From an uncultured Gemmatimonadota bacterium (lineage in GTDB: Bacteria > Gemmatimonadota > Gemmatimonadetes > Gemmatimonadales > GWC2-71-9), in NCBI GenBank assembly GCA_937871775.1, contig CALMOP010000269.1:1-32127 (forward strand): a DNA stretch of 32,127 nt, written 5' to 3'. The notes under the pieces were generated by a model. It made no database searches. It saw only the letters and a program-made list of their open reading frames with translations, and had not been told where the DNA came from. How positions within the stretch are numbered: the first letter of the stretch is position 1; each line of letters starts with the position of its first letter. Positions 1 to 8,603 of the stretch are shown piece after piece. Made by a program: the position numbers and the translations under genes.

Positions 1-1
1 C

Positions 2-319
2 CACGACGTCGACTTCCACGAGCTGGTGTACCACCTCGGCAGTCGGCCCCGACTGAAGGAACTGATCGCGGGTCTGTTGCGTCGAGTGGACCGGTACTGG
101 CTGATGCACGGCCTGATGCTGACCCATCGGCTGGAGTTCGAGGCCGAGCACCGGGCGCTCCTGGCGGCATTGCGAGCCCGGGACCCGGAGGCGGCGGCCG
201 GGCTGCTGGAGGCGCACCTGGCAGGTGCTTGCCGCCATCTGATTGCCGAGCTGACTCGACACGACTCCGGGGCCGGGGCCAGCGTGACCCCGGACCTCCC
301 CCCGGCGCCCGCCCGATAG
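2..319 (+). CDS. GntR-family transcriptional regulator, C-terminal FCD domain (5' truncated by window edge)
   Basis: Open frame from the window start, HDVDFHELVYHLGSRPRLKELI...EHRALLAALRARDPEAAAGLLEAHL, matches the FCD ligand-binding domain pattern (D..FH, EH..ll.Al...D...A). Ends TAG at 319. Confidence 0.8.
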   Translation, partial: HDVDFHELVYHLGSRPRLKELIAGLLRRVDRYWLMHGLMLTHRLEFEAEHRALLAALRARDPEAAAGLLEAHLAGACRHLIAELTRHDSGAGASVTPDLPPAPAR

Positions 320-354
320 CGGCGCCTTTCCGGCCCTGACCGCCAGCGGACCGC

Positions 355-1260
355 ATGCACTCCAAAGTCACCTCGATGCGCGAAGCCATCGCCGCCCACG
401 TCCATGATGGGGACACGGTGGTCATCGAAGGCTTCACCCATCTCATCTGCTTCGCCGCCGGGCACGAGATCATCCGGCAGCGGCGCCGCGACCTCACCAT
501 CGCCCGGCTGACGCCGGACCTGATCTACGACCAGATGATCGCCGCCGGCTGCGCCCGGAAGCTGGTCTTCTCCTGGGCCGGCAATCCCGGCGCCGGTTCG
601 CTGGGGGCCTTCCGGCGGGCGGTGGAGAAAGAGACCCCGCCCCTCGAGATCGAGGAGTACAGCCACTTCGGCATGGTGGCCCGGATGTCGGCCGGCGCCG
701 CGCGGCTGCCGTTCTGGACCATGCGGAACTACATGGGCACCGACCTTCCCAAGGCCAATCCGCTGATCCGCACCGTGACCTGCCCCTATACCGGCGAGGT
801 GCTGGCCACCGTGCCTGCGCTCAACCCCGATGTGACCATCATCCACGCCCAGCGGGCGGACCAGTTTGGGAACGCCCAGGTCTGGGGCCTGCTCGGCGTC
901 CAGAAGGAAGCGGCCTTCGCGTCGAAGCGGGTGATCGTGGTGGTGGAGGAGCTGGTGGACCAGTCGGTGATCCGGGCCGATCCCAATCGCACCCTGATTC
1001 CGGGCATGATCGTCGCTGCGGTGGTGGTGGAGCCGTGGGGCTGCCACCCCAGCTACGCCCAGGGCTACTACGATCGCGACAACGACTTCTACGTCGCCTG
1101 GGAGGACATCTCCCGCAACCCCGCCCGGCTGGAGGCCTACCTGCAGGAATTCGTCTACGGTGTGACGGACCGCGCGGCATACCTCAGGAAGCAACCGGAA
1201 TTGCGGGATCGACTCGCGGCCAAGGACCTGATCTGCGCGGGGGTGAACTATGGCTTCTAA
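355..1260 (+). CDS. CoA-transferase subunit A (glutaconate/3-oxoacid CoA-transferase family I, alpha)
   Basis: 301 aa; N-terminus MREAIAAHVHDGDTVVIEGFTHLICFAAGHEIIRQ and IIHAQRADQFGNAQVWG are typical of family I CoA-transferase alpha subunits. Followed by the beta subunit with an 11-nt overlap. Confidence 0.9.
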   Translation: MHSKVTSMREAIAAHVHDGDTVVIEGFTHLICFAAGHEIIRQRRRDLTIARLTPDLIYDQMIAAGCARKLVFSWAGNPGAGSLGAFRRAVEKETPPLEIEEYSHFGMVARMSAGAARLPFWTMRNYMGTDLPKANPLIRTVTCPYTGEVLATVPALNPDVTIIHAQRADQFGNAQVWGLLGVQKEAAFASKRVIVVVEELVDQSVIRADPNRTLIPGMIVAAVVVEPWGCHPSYAQGYYDRDNDFYVAWEDISRNPARLEAYLQEFVYGVTDRAAYLRKQPELRDRLAAKDLICAGVNYGF

Positions 1261-2050
1261 GGCGGCGCCCGCCGCGGACCAGGCCGCGGCTGCCTACTCG
1301 CCTGCCGAGATGATGGCCGCGGTGGCGGCCCGGGAGCTGGCCAACGGCGAGGTGGTCTTTGTCGGCATCGGGCTGCCCAACCTCGCCTGCAATCTGGCCC
1401 GGGCGCTGCAGGCGCCGGACCTGGTCCTGATCTACGAATCCGGCGCGGTGGGCGCGGTGCCCGAGCGGCTGCCGGTCTCGATCGGGGACCCCTCGCTGGT
1501 GACCGGGTCGCTGATGGTCTGTTCCATGGCCGATGTGTTCCAGCTGTTCCTGCAGAATGGCAAGATCGAGGTCGGGTTCCTGGGCGGGGCCCAGGTCGAT
1601 CGCTGGGGGAACATCAACACCACGGTGATCGGGAGCTACGACCGGCCCAAGGTCCGGCTCCCCGGTTCCGGCGGGGCCGCGGAGATCGCGATCCATGCCC
1701 GGCGGGTGGTCATCATCAGCCGGCTCAACGCTCGCGCTTTTCCGGCGGAGGTCGACTTCCTGACCAGCCCCGGTCAGCGCTGCCGAGGCCGGACCCGCAC
1801 GGAGCTGGGGATGCCCGGGGCGGGCCCGATCAAGGTGATCACCGACAAGGGCATCCTGGAGAATGATCCGGAGTCCGGAGAGATGGTCCTGACGGCGCTG
1901 TACCCCGGGGTTGCCGTGGCTGAGGTGAAAGCGAACATCGGCTGGCCGCTCCAGGTCCGGCCCCAGCTCGGGCTGGTTGCTCCGCCGACTGGGGAGGAGC
2001 TGCGACAGCTCCGAGAGGTGCTGGATCCGAAGAAACTGTTCCTGGGTTAG
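1250..2050 (+). CDS. CoA-transferase subunit B (family I, beta)
   Basis: 266 aa; VFVGIGLPNLACNLA...LIYESGAVGA contains the family I catalytic Glu context (ESG). Overlaps subunit A. Confidence 0.9.
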   Translation: MASKAAPAADQAAAAYSPAEMMAAVAARELANGEVVFVGIGLPNLACNLARALQAPDLVLIYESGAVGAVPERLPVSIGDPSLVTGSLMVCSMADVFQLFLQNGKIEVGFLGGAQVDRWGNINTTVIGSYDRPKVRLPGSGGAAEIAIHARRVVIISRLNARAFPAEVDFLTSPGQRCRGRTRTELGMPGAGPIKVITDKGILENDPESGEMVLTALYPGVAVAEVKANIGWPLQVRPQLGLVAPPTGEELRQLREVLDPKKLFLG

Positions 2051-2063
2051 GCAAGGGGTGCGC

Positions 2064-2092
2064 GTAGGGGCGACCCGTTGGGGTGCCCCTAC
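2064..2092. repeat. Imperfect palindromic intergenic element GTAGGGGCGACCC-GTTG-GGGTGCCCCTAC (copy 1)
   Basis: Read directly; the right arm lacks one C relative to a perfect complement. 14 nt downstream of the CoA-transferase B stop. Confidence 0.7.
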
Positions 2093-2116
2093 GGCTCCCG
2101 CTGAGGCGGAATGATC

Positions 2117-2668
2117 TCAGTGCAGGGTGAAGCTCGCCCCCAGCTGGATGACGTTCTGCTCGATATCGTCGACCACCTTCGACCAGCGGAAGGTCGCGGT
2201 GGGCGAGATCGAGACCTTCTTGCCGACGGGGATATCGTAGCCCAGGCCGGCTATGAACCCGAGGCCGCTCTCAGTGTCGGAGCTTCCTCCCGCCGATGCG
2301 GTCCACCCACCAACGCCGACGCCGCCCTTCAGGAACAGCCCACCAGCCGGCACCGGGTAGTAATAGGCGACGCCGGAGAGGTTCCAGGAGTTGAGGGTCA
2401 CCCCGCTCTCGTCCTTGCTCCAGCCGTCCGACTCGACCCCGAGCAGCAGCGAGTGGCCGACCGTGCCGCCCAGTGCGAAGTTGCCGGCCACCGCGCTCTC
2501 GCGCGTGGTGGAGCCGCAGTAGCTGCACCTCACGCCCAGCGATCCCCAGCCGAGTCCGGCGTTGAGCCAGAAGCCCTGCCGCCGGTCGGCGGCGCCCTGG
2601 GCGTGAACCGACTGGGTGGTGGCCGCGGCTAGAATCAACACCACCCCGGCCGTGAACATGCGTCGCAT
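2117..2668 (-). CDS. Outer-membrane beta-barrel protein
   Basis: 183 aa; signal peptide MRRMFTAGVVLILAAATTQSVHAQ, alternating-residue Gly/aromatic-rich strands, C-terminal ...QLGASFTLH. Confidence 0.75.
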   Translation of the reverse strand: MRRMFTAGVVLILAAATTQSVHAQGAADRRQGFWLNAGLGWGSLGVRCSYCGSTTRESAVAGNFALGGTVGHSLLLGVESDGWSKDESGVTLNSWNLSGVAYYYPVPAGGLFLKGGVGVGGWTASAGGSSDTESGLGFIAGLGYDIPVGKKVSISPTATFRWSKVVDDIEQNVIQLGASFTLH

Positions 2669-2783
2669 GGTGATTCCTCCTCGTCCGGGATGGATGTGGC
2701 CTGGACGCCCCGGACTTCCCGTCGCAGGCAGAGGCAGTCTCGGCCGGCGCGGTCAAGGGAGAGTCAAGTCGGGTGGGAGGCCG

Positions 2784-2810
2784 CAGGGACGACCCGGCGG
2801 GTCGCCCCTG
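2784..2810. repeat. Palindromic intergenic element CAGGGACGACCC-GGC-GGGTCGCCCCTG (copy 2); possible terminator
   Basis: 12-bp arms with one mismatch and a 3-nt loop, directly 3' of the M28 peptidase stop (2814). Confidence 0.7.
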
Positions 2811-2813
2811 TGG

Positions 2814-4202
2814 CTATCGTGGCAGCGGCTCCGGCAGGTCCGCCACGACATAGGCCATCACCGCGAACACCGCCACGCAGCGGGCGAAGTCAGCCGGGTC
2901 GAGCTTGTCGATTGTGTCGCCGTCGGTGTGGTGGAACCAGAAGTAGCGTTCCGCCTGGGTCAGCAGCCCCATGCCGGGAACCCCCCGTTCCATCAGGGGG
3001 CCGATGTCAGCCTCGCCGCCGCCCCGGCTGATCGAGTCGGCCTCGAGCGGCTCCAGCAGGTGGGATGCCTGGCGGATGATCTCGAAGGCCGCATCGCTGC
3101 CATTGAAGCTGAATCCAGCTGGCCGGAAGGCGCCCCCGTCCGATTCCATGGCCAGGACATGCTGCGCCATCTGCTCGGCGGTGCGACTGTCGCGATAGGC
3201 CCGACCGCCCCGGAGTCCGTTCTCCTCGTTGGTCCAGCCGACCGCCCGGATGCTGCGGCGCGGCCGCAGTCCCAGGCGCTGGAGCAGATGAACGGCCTCC
3301 CACGCGGCGACCATGCCGCCGCCGTCGTCCATGGCGCCCTGGCCCACGTCCCAGGAATCGATGTGCCCACCCAGCACGATGACTTCCTCGGGGGACTCGC
3401 GCCCGGTCAACTGGCCCATCACATTTCGGCTGGGTGCGTCCGGCAGGAGCCGGGCGCCCATGGTCAGATGCACCACGATCGCCTCGTCGCGATTCTGCAT
3501 CCGGTGCAGCATCATGGCGTCTTCCACCGTGATGGCGGCCGCAGGGATCTTCGCCAGGCTGTCGGAGCGCATGGAGCCGGTGTGAGGGCTGCGGATGCTG
3601 TAGGGAGTCACGCTCCGCACCAGCACCGCGACAGCACCATACTGTTCCGCCATCAGGGCCCCCACGCCGCGGTAGCGGACCGTGGCCCCGTAGTTGGTGA
3701 AGGGCACGTCATAGAGGACGATCTTGCCTTTCACCTCCGCGGCGCGTTCCTTGAGTTCGTCAAAGCTGGAGACCACCAGGACCGGGGCGGTCACCCCCTT
3801 CCTGGAAGTCCCGGCGCTCAGGCCCAGGCCCAGCATCGGCAGCCGGGCCCGACGGGGCGAGATCAGTTCAGCGGATTCCTCGCCGCGGACCCAGTGGGGG
3901 ACCATGACCGGCTCGGTCCAGGCACTGTCCAGGCCATCGCGCCGCATCGCGGCCAGGATCCAGTCCAGGGCACGTTCCAGGCTCTCGCTGCCGCTCAGGC
4001 GATGGCCGAAGCCATCGACCAGCCGAGCCAGCCGGTCGTAGGCGCTGCTGTCCGCGGTGGCGGCCTGGATGATCCGGGTGGCAACGTCGCGATACTGCGC
4101 CGGGATGCTGTCGGCCGTCACCTGGGCGTGGAGGGGCAGGGAGGCCGAACTGGCCAGCAGCACCATGGCAGCACAAACTGGGGGGCGGAGGGCTTTGAGC
4201 AT
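2814..4202 (-). CDS. M28-family metallopeptidase (carboxypeptidase Q-like), secreted
   Basis: Signal peptide MLKALRPPVCAAMVLLASSASLPLHAQ; zinc-ligand motifs GGHIDSWDVGQGAMDDGGG, NEENG, ESDGG, HHTDGDT. Start placed at ATG 4202 rather than the ORF-track start 4358. Confidence 0.9.
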   Translation of the reverse strand: MLKALRPPVCAAMVLLASSASLPLHAQVTADSIPAQYRDVATRIIQAATADSSAYDRLARLVDGFGHRLSGSESLERALDWILAAMRRDGLDSAWTEPVMVPHWVRGEESAELISPRRARLPMLGLGLSAGTSRKGVTAPVLVVSSFDELKERAAEVKGKIVLYDVPFTNYGATVRYRGVGALMAEQYGAVAVLVRSVTPYSIRSPHTGSMRSDSLAKIPAAAITVEDAMMLHRMQNRDEAIVVHLTMGARLLPDAPSRNVMGQLTGRESPEEVIVLGGHIDSWDVGQGAMDDGGGMVAAWEAVHLLQRLGLRPRRSIRAVGWTNEENGLRGGRAYRDSRTAEQMAQHVLAMESDGGAFRPAGFSFNGSDAAFEIIRQASHLLEPLEADSISRGGGEADIGPLMERGVPGMGLLTQAERYFWFHHTDGDTIDKLDPADFARCVAVFAVMAYVVADLPEPLPR

Positions 4203-6810
4203 GGTGGAAGGTCTGTCGAAGGTCGAGGAGAGGCAAGCACCCCCGGGGTCCCGGCGCGGCTGCCGGGCCGCGCTCTGGGCGGTGCTCTGCTGCGGCCTGC
4301 CGCAGGCGGCGCTGGCCCAGCGTGAACCGGTCCTCAAGCAGGTCAAGCTCCCCCACAATTACTACTACCGGGAGATGTACCTCCCCCAGGTGACCAGCGG
4401 GCCCTCGGCCGCCACCTGGTCCCCGGATGGCACCACGCTGATCTATTCGATGCAGGGGAGCCTGTGGCGCCAGGTTGTCGGGGACTCGGTGGCGGAACAG
4501 CTGACCACCGGCCCGGGCTACGACTACCAGCCGGACTGGTCCCCGGATGGATCCACCGTGGTTTACGCATCCTATCACGATGACGCGGTGGAGCTGCGGT
4601 TGCTTGACGTGACCACGCTGGTCTCGGCGCCGCTGCTCGCGGACGGAGCGGTCAATGTGGAGCCGCGCTGGTCGCCCATCGGAGGCCGGATCGGCTTCGT
4701 CTCGACCGCCTACCAAGGCCGCTTTCACATCTTCGTGCTGCCACTGAGTCGGGTAGCCGGAGCCGGGCCACGATATCGGGCCGCGGGGCCCGCGGAGCGC
4801 CTCACCGAGGACGTCGACTCGGGCCTGCCGCGCTACTACTACAGCCGCTACGACCACTACCTGTCACCGGCATGGTCCCCCGATGGCCGCGAGATCCTGC
4901 TGGTCAGCAACCGGGGCCGGACCTGGGGCACCGGCGGGTTGTGGCGGATGGAGGCGGTGCCCGGCGCGACCCTGCATCAGGTGCAGGAGGAGGAGTCCAC
5001 CTGGAGGATGCGTCCCGACTGGGCCCCGGACGGGCGCCGAATCGCCTATGCCAGCTATCTCGGCCGGCAGTGGCACCAGCTCTGGCTCACCAGTGTCGAT
5101 GGAGCGAGGGCCGGCGATCCGCTCCAGCTCACCTACGGCGAGTTCGACGCGACCGAGCCGCGCTGGTCACCCGACGGGCGGCACATTGCCTACATCAGCA
5201 ATGAGGGGGGCAATACCAGGCTGATGCTGGTGTCGGTGCCGGGCGGTGAGCGGCAGCCGGTGCTCCCGCTTCGTCGGGTCTTCCGGGAGCCGGTGGGCCG
5301 GCTGCGGATCACCGTGACCGACTCGGCCACTGGCCGGCCGCTCCCGGTCCGGATCTCGGTGACCCTGGCGGACGGCCGGAGCGCGGCCCCCGACGACGCC
5401 TGGCGGCACGCAGACGACGGTTTCGATCGGGCCCAACGCCGCTTTGAGGTCGGCTACTTCCACAGTGCCGGCGAGAGCACCCTCACCGCACCGGTGGGAT
5501 GGGTACGGGTGGAGGTGACTCATGGCCCGGAGTACCGGGTCTTCCGGGACAGCGTTCGGGTCACCAGCGGGGCCGTGACCAATCTGCGGCCGCGCATGAG
5601 ACGGCTGACCAGCCTGCCCGGATGGACCTCGGGAGACCTGCACGTCCACATGAACTACGGTGGCCACTATCGCGCGACCCCGGCAACCCTGGCCCGGCAG
5701 GCCCGCGCCGAGGGGCTCAACCTGGTGGAGAACCTGATTGTGAACAAGGAGGATCGGATGCCGGACATCGGCTACTTTACCGGGCGGCCGGATCCGGTCT
5801 CGTCGGCGAACCTGCTGCTGCTCCACGACCAGGAGTATCACACCAGCTGGTGGGGTCACACCGGCGCGCTCGGGCTCACCGACCACATCCTGTTGCCGGG
5901 CTATGCCGGCTACGCCGGTACTCCGGCCTGGAGCCTCTTTCCAGACAACGCCACCGTCGCGGAGCTGACCCACCGCCAGGGTGGGCTGTACGGGTACGTC
6001 CACCCGTTCGATACCGACCCCGATCCCGCGGACACCATCACCGCGCTCACCAACGCGCTGCCGGTCGACGTCGCCCTCGGCCAGGTGGACTACCTCGAGG
6101 TGGTGGGGTTCAGCGACCATCTGGCGACTTCGCGGGTCTGGTACCGGCTGCTCAACTGCGGCTTCCGGCTGCCAGCGGGTGCGGGCACCGACGCGATGAC
6201 CAACTTCGCCTCGCTGCGGGGGCCGGTGGGGACCGACCGGGTCTACGTGCAGTCGCCGGTGCCGCTTGATCGCCAGCGGTGGTACGCGGCACTCCGGGCC
6301 GGCAAGAGCTTCGCGACCAACGGCCCCCTGCTCCAGTTCGAGGCCGGTGGGGTCGGCATCGGAGGTGAAGTCCAGTTGCCCGCAGCGGGTGGTCAGGTCC
6401 GCCTGCATCTGGTCCTCAACTCCATCGTCCCGATCGATCACCTGGAGCTTGTCGGGAACGGTGAAGTCGTGGCCACGATCCCGCTTCACGGGGACCGTAC
6501 CCACGCGGACACCAGCGTGACCCTGACAGTTCACCGCAGTGGCTGGTATCTGCTTCGGGCCTGGAGCGAGCAGGCTCGGGAGCCGATTCTGGATATCTAC
6601 CCGTTTGGCAGCACCAGCCCGATCTATGTCTCAGTCGGGGGCGCCCCGGTCCGGAACGGCGTGGACGCTGCATATTTCCTGGCGTGGATCAACCGCCTGG
6701 AGGCTGCGGTGGAGGCCCATTCCGGCTGGAATGCCAGCGCCGAGCGGCGGGAGGTGCTGGGCCGGATCCAGGCGGCACGCGCGGAATTCGAACGGCGGCG
6801 GCCGTCGTAG
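4201..6810 (+). CDS. TolB/PD40 beta-propeller fused to a CehA/McbA-type PHP-like metallohydrolase domain, secreted
   Basis: Repeated WSPDG motifs (ATWSPDGTTL, PDWSPDGSTV, PAWSPDGREI, PDWAPDGRRI, PRWSPDGRHI), then GDLHVHMNYGGHY, GLNLVENLIVNKED and YGYVHPFD typical of CehA/McbA. Signal-like region LWAVLCCGLPQAALAQ. The exact start is uncertain. Confidence 0.8.
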   Translation: MVEGLSKVEERQAPPGSRRGCRAALWAVLCCGLPQAALAQREPVLKQVKLPHNYYYREMYLPQVTSGPSAATWSPDGTTLIYSMQGSLWRQVVGDSVAEQLTTGPGYDYQPDWSPDGSTVVYASYHDDAVELRLLDVTTLVSAPLLADGAVNVEPRWSPIGGRIGFVSTAYQGRFHIFVLPLSRVAGAGPRYRAAGPAERLTEDVDSGLPRYYYSRYDHYLSPAWSPDGREILLVSNRGRTWGTGGLWRMEAVPGATLHQVQEEESTWRMRPDWAPDGRRIAYASYLGRQWHQLWLTSVDGARAGDPLQLTYGEFDATEPRWSPDGRHIAYISNEGGNTRLMLVSVPGGERQPVLPLRRVFREPVGRLRITVTDSATGRPLPVRISVTLADGRSAAPDDAWRHADDGFDRAQRRFEVGYFHSAGESTLTAPVGWVRVEVTHGPEYRVFRDSVRVTSGAVTNLRPRMRRLTSLPGWTSGDLHVHMNYGGHYRATPATLARQARAEGLNLVENLIVNKEDRMPDIGYFTGRPDPVSSANLLLLHDQEYHTSWWGHTGALGLTDHILLPGYAGYAGTPAWSLFPDNATVAELTHRQGGLYGYVHPFDTDPDPADTITALTNALPVDVALGQVDYLEVVGFSDHLATSRVWYRLLNCGFRLPAGAGTDAMTNFASLRGPVGTDRVYVQSPVPLDRQRWYAALRAGKSFATNGPLLQFEAGGVGIGGEVQLPAAGGQVRLHLVLNSIVPIDHLELVGNGEVVATIPLHGDRTHADTSVTLTVHRSGWYLLRAWSEQAREPILDIYPFGSTSPIYVSVGGAPVRNGVDAAYFLAWINRLEAAVEAHSGWNASAERREVLGRIQAARAEFERRRPS

Positions 6811-6835
6811 GGGCGACCCTACGGGTCGCCCCTAC
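6807..6835. repeat. Perfect palindromic element GTAGGGGCGACCC-TAC-GGGTCGCCCCTAC (copy 3); contains the stop codon of the upstream gene
   Basis: 13-bp perfect arms with a 3-nt loop; TAG stop of the 4201-6810 CDS lies at 6808-6810 inside the left arm. Confidence 0.85.
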
Positions 6836-6881
6836 CGCCCCCCCCACGCCCGCCGCCATCACCCAACCTGAACGGACAACG

Positions 6882-8186
6882 ATGATGACCATCCGCTGGA
6901 TCTTCGCAATCACCGCGGCCGCTGCAACATCCCTCGGTGCCCAGGACCTCACTGTGATCCGGGCGGGCCGGTTGGTGGATGTTGAGCAGGGGAGCGTCCT
7001 CACCAACCAGGTCATCGTGGTCCGGGGGGAGCGGATCGAGTCGGTTGCGCCGGCTGGTGCCGCCCTGCCCAAGGGCGCCCGGGTGATCGACCTGACCGGG
7101 TACACGGTGCTGCCGGGCCTGATCGATTGTCACACTCATCTGGTGGGCCTTCTCCAGACCGCCAGCGTGGGCGACTTCCTGACCCGCTCGGCGGCCCAGG
7201 ACGTTCTGGACGGGGTCCGTCACGCCGGAGAAACGCTGCGCGCCGGGTTCACCAGCGTGCGCGACGTCGGAGTGTACCGGGCCTTCACCGATGTGGCCCT
7301 GCGGGGCGCCATCAACGACGGCACCGTCGAGGGACCCCGGATGCTGGTGGCCGGCGCCTACGTGACGGTGTCCAGTGGCGGTGGAGAGCTGACCGGCATG
7401 GCTCCGGATGTCGTCCTTCCGTCCGAGATGCGGCGCGGGGTGGCCAACTCGGTGCCGGAAGTGCGCCAGCGGGTGCGGGAGCTGCTCAACGGCGGGGCCG
7501 ACTTCATCAAGGTCATCGCCACTGGCGCGGTGCTCACACTGGGAACCGAACCCGGGACCCCGGAGTTCACCGAGGAGGAGATTCACGCCGCGGTAACCGA
7601 GGCGGCCAACTACGGCACCTTCGTGGCCGCCCATGCCCACGGCGCCGAGGGGATCAAGCGGGCGGTGCGGGCGGGGGTGCGGTCCATTGAGCACGGATCC
7701 CTGGCCGATGACGAGGCGTTGGCCCTCATGAAGGAGCACGGCACCTGGCTGGTGGCGGATATCTGGAACGGAGACTACATCGATTCCGTCGGGACCCGGG
7801 ATGGCTGGCCGGAGGAGACCCTCCGCAAGAACCGGGAGACTACCGAAACCCAGCGGGTCGCCTTCCGGAAGGCGGTAAAGCTGGGGCTGCACCTCGCCTA
7901 TGGCACCGACAGCGGGGTCTATCCCCATGGGCTCAACGCGGCCCAGCTGCCCTACATGGTAAAGTACGGCATGACGTCGATGCAGGCCGTTCAGTCGGCA
8001 ACGATCGATGCCGCCAGGCTGCTGCGTTGGGAGGATCGGGTCGGTTCGGTGAGCGCCGGGAAGTTCGCCGATCTCATCGCCGTGAAGGGAGATGCCCTGG
8101 CGGACCTGAACAGTCTGATGACCGTCGCCTGGGTACTAAAAGGGGGACGGGTGGTCGTTGGGACCGGAGGGCAGAGTATCCGGTAA
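6882..8186 (+). CDS. Amidohydrolase family protein (secreted, Xaa-Pro dipeptidase/imidazolonepropionase-like)
   Basis: Signal peptide MMTIRWIFAITAAAATSLGAQ; GLIDCHTHLVG, KVIATGAV, HAHG, SIEHGS, YGTDSG motifs. Start placed at ATG 6882. Confidence 0.9.
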   Translation: MMTIRWIFAITAAAATSLGAQDLTVIRAGRLVDVEQGSVLTNQVIVVRGERIESVAPAGAALPKGARVIDLTGYTVLPGLIDCHTHLVGLLQTASVGDFLTRSAAQDVLDGVRHAGETLRAGFTSVRDVGVYRAFTDVALRGAINDGTVEGPRMLVAGAYVTVSSGGGELTGMAPDVVLPSEMRRGVANSVPEVRQRVRELLNGGADFIKVIATGAVLTLGTEPGTPEFTEEEIHAAVTEAANYGTFVAAHAHGAEGIKRAVRAGVRSIEHGSLADDEALALMKEHGTWLVADIWNGDYIDSVGTRDGWPEETLRKNRETTETQRVAFRKAVKLGLHLAYGTDSGVYPHGLNAAQLPYMVKYGMTSMQAVQSATIDAARLLRWEDRVGSVSAGKFADLIAVKGDALADLNSLMTVAWVLKGGRVVVGTGGQSIR

Positions 8187-8282
8187 GGCCGGGTATCGAC
8201 ATGGATCCTGACCCCGGGTCCGCGCCGGTCGCAGGCCGCGATGTATTGAGCGGACATCCGCCACGATGGGGTCATCGAGCGA

Positions 8283-8486
8283 GTGGGCATGGTTACCGCG
8301 GCGAGCCCCAAGTCGTTCGTGCTGCCGCTGTGGCGCTTCGGTCCGGCCGGAACCTGCCAACTGGGAGTGACCCAGGTCGGAGGTCCGGAGGCGAACCTGA
8401 CGGAGACGCCGGTGGTCCGGGCCAACGATCGGATCAGCCACACCCTGGAAAGTGATCTCGACCGGTCCAGCGTGATGATCCAGTAG
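8283..8486 (+). CDS. Hypothetical short ORF in an otherwise unexplained gap
   Basis: 67-aa frame with high GC3 and plausible composition, but no recognised family and a poor start. Could be a gene remnant. Confidence 0.2.
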   Translation: MGMVTAASPKSFVLPLWRFGPAGTCQLGVTQVGGPEANLTETPVVRANDRISHTLESDLDRSSVMIQ

Positions 8487-8528
8487 GTCTGTGGACGGCC
8501 GGGGTCGTCGTGCGGCAGGCTGCGCCCC

Positions 8529-8588
8529 CTCGCGATGACTGGCTTCGGTCTAGCCGCGCCCGCCCCGAAGCCCGGCAGTCATTGCGAG
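8529..8588. repeat. Long imperfect inverted repeat (REP/MITE-like; may act as terminator of the GNAT gene)
   Basis: CTCGCGATGACTGGCTTCGG (8529-8548) pairs with CCGAAGC-ccgg-CAGTCATTGCGAG (8565-8588), with one G-T pair and a 4-nt bulge. Confidence 0.7.
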
Positions 8589-8603
8589 CGTCGCCTGGCG
8601 GGC

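Noticed and set aside
2616-4325. 569-aa + strand ORF antisense to the M28 peptidase
   Set aside because: High-GC antisense artefact: Pro/Arg/Gly/His-rich with no family, while the minus strand encodes a clear peptidase with signal peptide and zinc motifs.
5167-6534. 455-aa minus ORF opposite the propeller/CehA gene
   Set aside because: Antisense frame with biased composition; the + frame has recognisable WSPDG and PHP-like motifs.
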